NCBI GenBank assembly: GCA_003250475.1
Contig: QKGI01000043.1
Location: forward strand, 1-45,256
Origin: Bacteroidota bacterium
Lineage (GTDB): Bacteria > Bacteroidota > Bacteroidia > Bacteroidales > VadinHA17
Reading direction: 5' to 3'
DNA: 45,256 nt
Both the position numbers and the translations under genes were made by a program. The notes below the pieces were generated by a model. That model was not told the origin of the DNA and did no database searches. It saw only the letters and a list, made by a program, of their open reading frames with translations. Of the stretch, positions 42,324 through 45,256 are shown piece by piece (position 1 is the first letter of the stretch; the number at the start of each line of letters is the position of its first letter).

Positions 42324-43226
42324 TCAGACAGTAGTGATCTCTGCTCTCAGCTTCGCCACATAATCACGTATCTCATTCAGCGCTCCCACAGTCACGGTCA
42401 TCTCGGTACCGGTGGTGGTGATGACCTGCCGGAGGGTGTCAATACTGACATCTCCCGGCTGATAATAAATCTCAAATGTATCAAACCAGCGATTGAGATA
42501 CTTCAGTTTCTTTGTATAAAAGACTACCATCGGGTCATCGTAGTAGTTCTTCATGAAGCTGAGAAGGGATATCAGCGAATACTTCTGTTCAGCTATCCTG
42601 CCTGACACCTCAGGATCAGGATTGGCAGGGTCATATGCCAGTTGTGTGGCCAGGTACATGGCCTCTACCCACCCTCCCATAAGCATCAGCCCCAGGGTAC
42701 CCTCACTTCCTTCGAGACGCAGGTGCTCATCTATCTTTCCGTAGGCTTCGTTCATCAGCTCTGTCACGGAGTCAGCGTTACTGATCTCTGCATCGAAGTT
42801 CCTAATTACGTCTGACAGGTATCCGTCAGGTATATTGAGCCTTTCGCTGAGCGACTGTATGGCGGTGAAGTATTCAAGGGTCTGCCTGCTCACCCCGAAG
42901 AGCTTCATGTAACCCATATCGACGCCATAGACACCCAGGTTCATTGCCGCCTTATAGCTGCTCATATACAGATCACGGTTCGCGGCCGGCAGTATGATCG
43001 AATCGTTATACCTGACGCCGAGCCGGTCAAAGATATTACAGGCCTCCACGGGTGTCGGCAGGCCGTAGTAGATATCTCGGATATTGCTTATGTCAGGACT
43101 CTTTTCAGATTGATAGGTTGAAAAGACCGGCTCCGGTATTTTAGACCCCCTGTTTCCCTTATTACATGATGTGATGACGAGGGTCATCGCACATAATGCA
43201 ACAGCAACAGGAAATAAAGGTCTCAT
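42324..43226 (-). CDS. Lipoprotein of unknown function
   Basis: 300 residues. Lipobox with the cysteine at about position 21 (VITSC) after MRPLFPVAVA. The mature part is mostly helical, with several predicted amphipathic helices and no enzyme motif I recognise. The short segment YYGLPTPVEACNIFDRLGVR near the start is distinctive. It lies 21 bases before the alpha-2-macroglobulin gene in the same direction, so it is likely in that operon and may work at the envelope. It follows dnaG by 48 bases. Confidence 0.8.
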   Translation of the reverse strand: MRPLFPVAVALCAMTLVITSCNKGNRGSKIPEPVFSTYQSEKSPDISNIRDIYYGLPTPVEACNIFDRLGVRYNDSIILPAANRDLYMSSYKAAMNLGVYGVDMGYMKLFGVSRQTLEYFTAIQSLSERLNIPDGYLSDVIRNFDAEISNADSVTELMNEAYGKIDEHLRLEGSEGTLGLMLMGGWVEAMYLATQLAYDPANPDPEVSGRIAEQKYSLISLLSFMKNYYDDPMVVFYTKKLKYLNRWFDTFEIYYQPGDVSIDTLRQVITTTGTEMTVTVGALNEIRDYVAKLRAEITTV

Positions 43227-43274
43227 CGTTCGTTTAAATTTTCACCAAGGTAAGAAAAAGAAATTTAGTCTTTA

Positions 43275-45215
43275 TCATAGGACAATACGGCCCCCCAGGC
43301 TTTTAGAGATTTTTTTCTGCAGGGAGGTGAATGTCTTATACTGCTCCTGCAGCGAGGAGATCTTATCATCGTCACCGGCAGCCTCTGTCATCGCCCGGCG
43401 TAGCTCTTTCTGTATCAGCTTTATCTTGTCGCTCTTAAATTTCAGCACCGAATCGGGCACGATCTCTTTAAGCTTCATATCTTCTGTCTCGACATAGGTG
43501 CCGTGGGAGCTCCATATGCGGCTGAGGGTGTACTGTTCGGTCAGCATATCGACGGCCATGGCGCTGATGACCGGGTCGGGATGGTGGACGAAGTGCCTGT
43601 CTTCCACTACCAGTCCCTGCTGCACGTTGAAATCTATCTCATCGAATATCCTGGCGAAGGCCGGGTCTTCGAAGGTAAGCTGATCCTCTTTTATCTCCGA
43701 GATGATATAGTCTGCCACGGTGGTTATTATCTCCCTGCCTGTCTCCTCGTCTGTCTGGCGCTTCAGCACCACGGATCCGTACCGTATCAGCAGCCGCAGC
43801 AGCTCCTTCTCCGAATAGTAAGATGTCTCTTCGGTCTTCTTCTGCTTTGGCGCCGGCACCTGTGGTGAGACCAGGGTATCCTGCACGGGCCAGGCGTTAC
43901 GGTCACGGAACGTCTGTTGTCTGCGCAGTTTCATCACCTCATCGAGGACTACCTCTTCCGGCATACCCAGCTGCGTGCTGCACTCCTTGACATAGATGGT
44001 ACGTGATATCTGGTCGGGTATGACGGCTATCGAGCGTACTACCTCGCGTACCAGGTTGGCACGCCTGACGGGGTCGTTCTGTGCTTCGTCGAGCAGCAGC
44101 CTGGTCTTGAACCTGATGAAGTCGGTCTCGTTATCTCTGAGGTAGCTTTTGAACTCCTCATCCGACACCTTCTTAGAGTAGGAGTCGGGGTCTTCGCCGT
44201 CAGGCAGCATTACTATGCGTACGTTCATGCCCTCCTCGAGAACCATGTCGGTGCCCCGCACGGAGGCCTTGACGCCTGCCGGGTCACCGTCATAGAGCAT
44301 GGTTATGTTGGGGGTGAAGCGCTTGATGAGACGTATCTGTTCCTGTGTCAGGGCCGTGCCGGAGGAGGCCACGACATTCTCCACACCCGACTCATGCATC
44401 GAGAGCACGTCGGTATAACCCTCGACGAGATAGCAGCGGTCTTCACGTGTTATCGCCTGCCGGGCCTGGAAGATGCCGTAGACGATACGGCTCTTGTGAT
44501 ATATCTCTGTCTCGGGGGTGTTGACATACTTGGCCGACCTGGGGTCGCTCTTTATGATACGGCCGCCGAAGCCCAGCACCTGCCCTGAGAGGGAGTGGAT
44601 GGGGAACATGATGCGGCCGGCGAAACGGTCGAAGAGGTATCCCTCACGGTCTATCGTCAGCCCGCTCATGACCAGGAAGTCATTCTTATAGCCTGCAGCT
44701 ACCGCTCTCTGTGTGAAGTCGTCACGCTTCTCGTTGCTGTAACCCACCTCGAACTTACGGAGCACGGCATCGCCGAAGCCTCTCTCGCGGAAGTAAGAGA
44801 GGCCCAGTGCCATCCCCTCATGGCCATGGAACAGGTTTTCCGAGAACAGGCGCGCGGCATACTGGGTGACGACGAGCATGCTCTCGCGTTCGTTCTGTTT
44901 CTGTATCTCCTCGGCGGTGACCTCCTTCTCCTCTATCTCGATATGATACTTCTTCGCCAGCCATCGCAACGCCTCGGGATAGGAGAGGTGTTCATGCTCC
45001 ATGATGAAGTTGACGGCATTGCCACCCTTGCCGCAGCCGAAGCACTTGAAGATGCCCTTGGCAGGCGAGACGGTGAATGAGGGTGTCTTCTCGTTATGGA
45101 ACGGACACAGACCCAGCAGGTTGACCCCCCTTTTCTTCAGGGAGACGAACTCCTGCACCACGTCGGTGATCTGCGCGGCATCGAAGATTTTTTCTATGGT
45201 GGAATGGTCAATCAC
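43275..45215 (-). CDS. dnaG: DNA primase
   Basis: A 646-residue primase that makes RNA primers at the replication fork. The N-terminal zinc ribbon is Cys37, His40, Cys58 and Cys61 (CPFH and CFGC). The RNA polymerase core follows, with the TOPRIM part holding EGYTDVLS and the metal-binding DGDPAG. The C-terminal about 200 residues, from KQKKTEETS on, are a helical DnaB-interaction region. It is the only gene here with a purely replicative role. Upstream sequence runs to the window edge, so its promoter is not seen. Confidence 0.96.
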   Translation of the reverse strand: MIDHSTIEKIFDAAQITDVVQEFVSLKKRGVNLLGLCPFHNEKTPSFTVSPAKGIFKCFGCGKGGNAVNFIMEHEHLSYPEALRWLAKKYHIEIEEKEVTAEEIQKQNERESMLVVTQYAARLFSENLFHGHEGMALGLSYFRERGFGDAVLRKFEVGYSNEKRDDFTQRAVAAGYKNDFLVMSGLTIDREGYLFDRFAGRIMFPIHSLSGQVLGFGGRIIKSDPRSAKYVNTPETEIYHKSRIVYGIFQARQAITREDRCYLVEGYTDVLSMHESGVENVVASSGTALTQEQIRLIKRFTPNITMLYDGDPAGVKASVRGTDMVLEEGMNVRIVMLPDGEDPDSYSKKVSDEEFKSYLRDNETDFIRFKTRLLLDEAQNDPVRRANLVREVVRSIAVIPDQISRTIYVKECSTQLGMPEEVVLDEVMKLRRQQTFRDRNAWPVQDTLVSPQVPAPKQKKTEETSYYSEKELLRLLIRYGSVVLKRQTDEETGREIITTVADYIISEIKEDQLTFEDPAFARIFDEIDFNVQQGLVVEDRHFVHHPDPVISAMAVDMLTEQYTLSRIWSSHGTYVETEDMKLKEIVPDSVLKFKSDKIKLIQKELRRAMTEAAGDDDKISSLQEQYKTFTSLQKKISKSLGGRIVL

Positions 45216-45256
45216 GGGGGATAAAGTTACGTATTATTAGTCTGAAGTCTGAAGGT

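Noticed and set aside
34350-45080. Many long open frames antisense to pbpC, the alpha-2-macroglobulin gene and dnaG
   Set aside because: They are by-products of GC-rich coding sequence; the sense frames carry complete conserved motifs.

Overview
The window looks like a chromosomal segment from a member of the Bacteroidota. The evidence is sequence-internal: several upstream regions carry the phylum's promoter form (TTG, 19-20 bases, then TAnnTTTG), Shine-Dalgarno sequences are scarce, and the gene content is typical. That content includes a two-component sensor with a Reg_prop-type propeller and a LytTR partner, many lipoproteins, a PPi-type phosphofructokinase and SusCD-free glycan enzymes. 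No rRNA, CRISPR array, phage or intact transposon was seen.

Layout. 1-6050 is relatively AT-rich: the end of a 2-oxoacid dehydrogenase E2-like gene, an unknown anchored protein, a methyltransferase, a small lipoprotein, and a TetR / PlsC-like acyltransferase / patatin operon. This part ends in a scrambled tRNA(CAU) locus (about 5600-6055). 6117-9420 holds a methionine-salvage pair (mtnA plus a class II aldolase relative), a second TetR and lgt. 9547-24162 is a long plus-strand block. It contains an Ig-like lipoprotein, a Tat-exported GH125 mannosidase, a ROK kinase, a CBM9-like protein, PPi-PFK, a PIG-L deacetylase, a GlmS/GlmD-like SIS isomerase, a second ROK kinase, a small membrane protein, an acyl-CoA synthetase, ispD, a GNAT-like protein and a GH29 fucosidase. 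24420-28097 is a LytS/LytTR-type two-component pair on the minus strand. 28100-32710 is again AT-rich and accessory-like: a SPOR protein, a membrane protein, an AstE/AspA-like hydrolase, a lipoprotein, an IS3 transposase remnant, and a second scrambled tRNA locus, tRNA-Val(GAC), with a GIY-YIG nuclease gene inside it. 32727-45215 is minus strand: a PAS histidine kinase, pbpC with an alpha-2-macroglobulin lipoprotein, another lipoprotein, and dnaG.

How the genes may work together. The deacetylase, ROK kinases, SIS isomerase and PFK can be ordered into one route: N-acetylglucosamine, glucosamine, glucosamine-6-P, fructose-6-P, fructose-1,6-bisphosphate. This is the deacetylate-first logic known from archaeal chitin use. 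The exported GH125 and GH29 enzymes in the same block suggest glycans carrying mannose and fucose as the source. This is inference.

The least ordinary DNA is at the two tRNA loci. Each has a promoter-like site followed by a tRNA copy broken in the D arm by palindromic hairpins, then an intact tRNA, then a further degenerate copy. The tRNA(CAU) 3' end together with its terminator hairpin is also repeated downstream of nearby protein genes.
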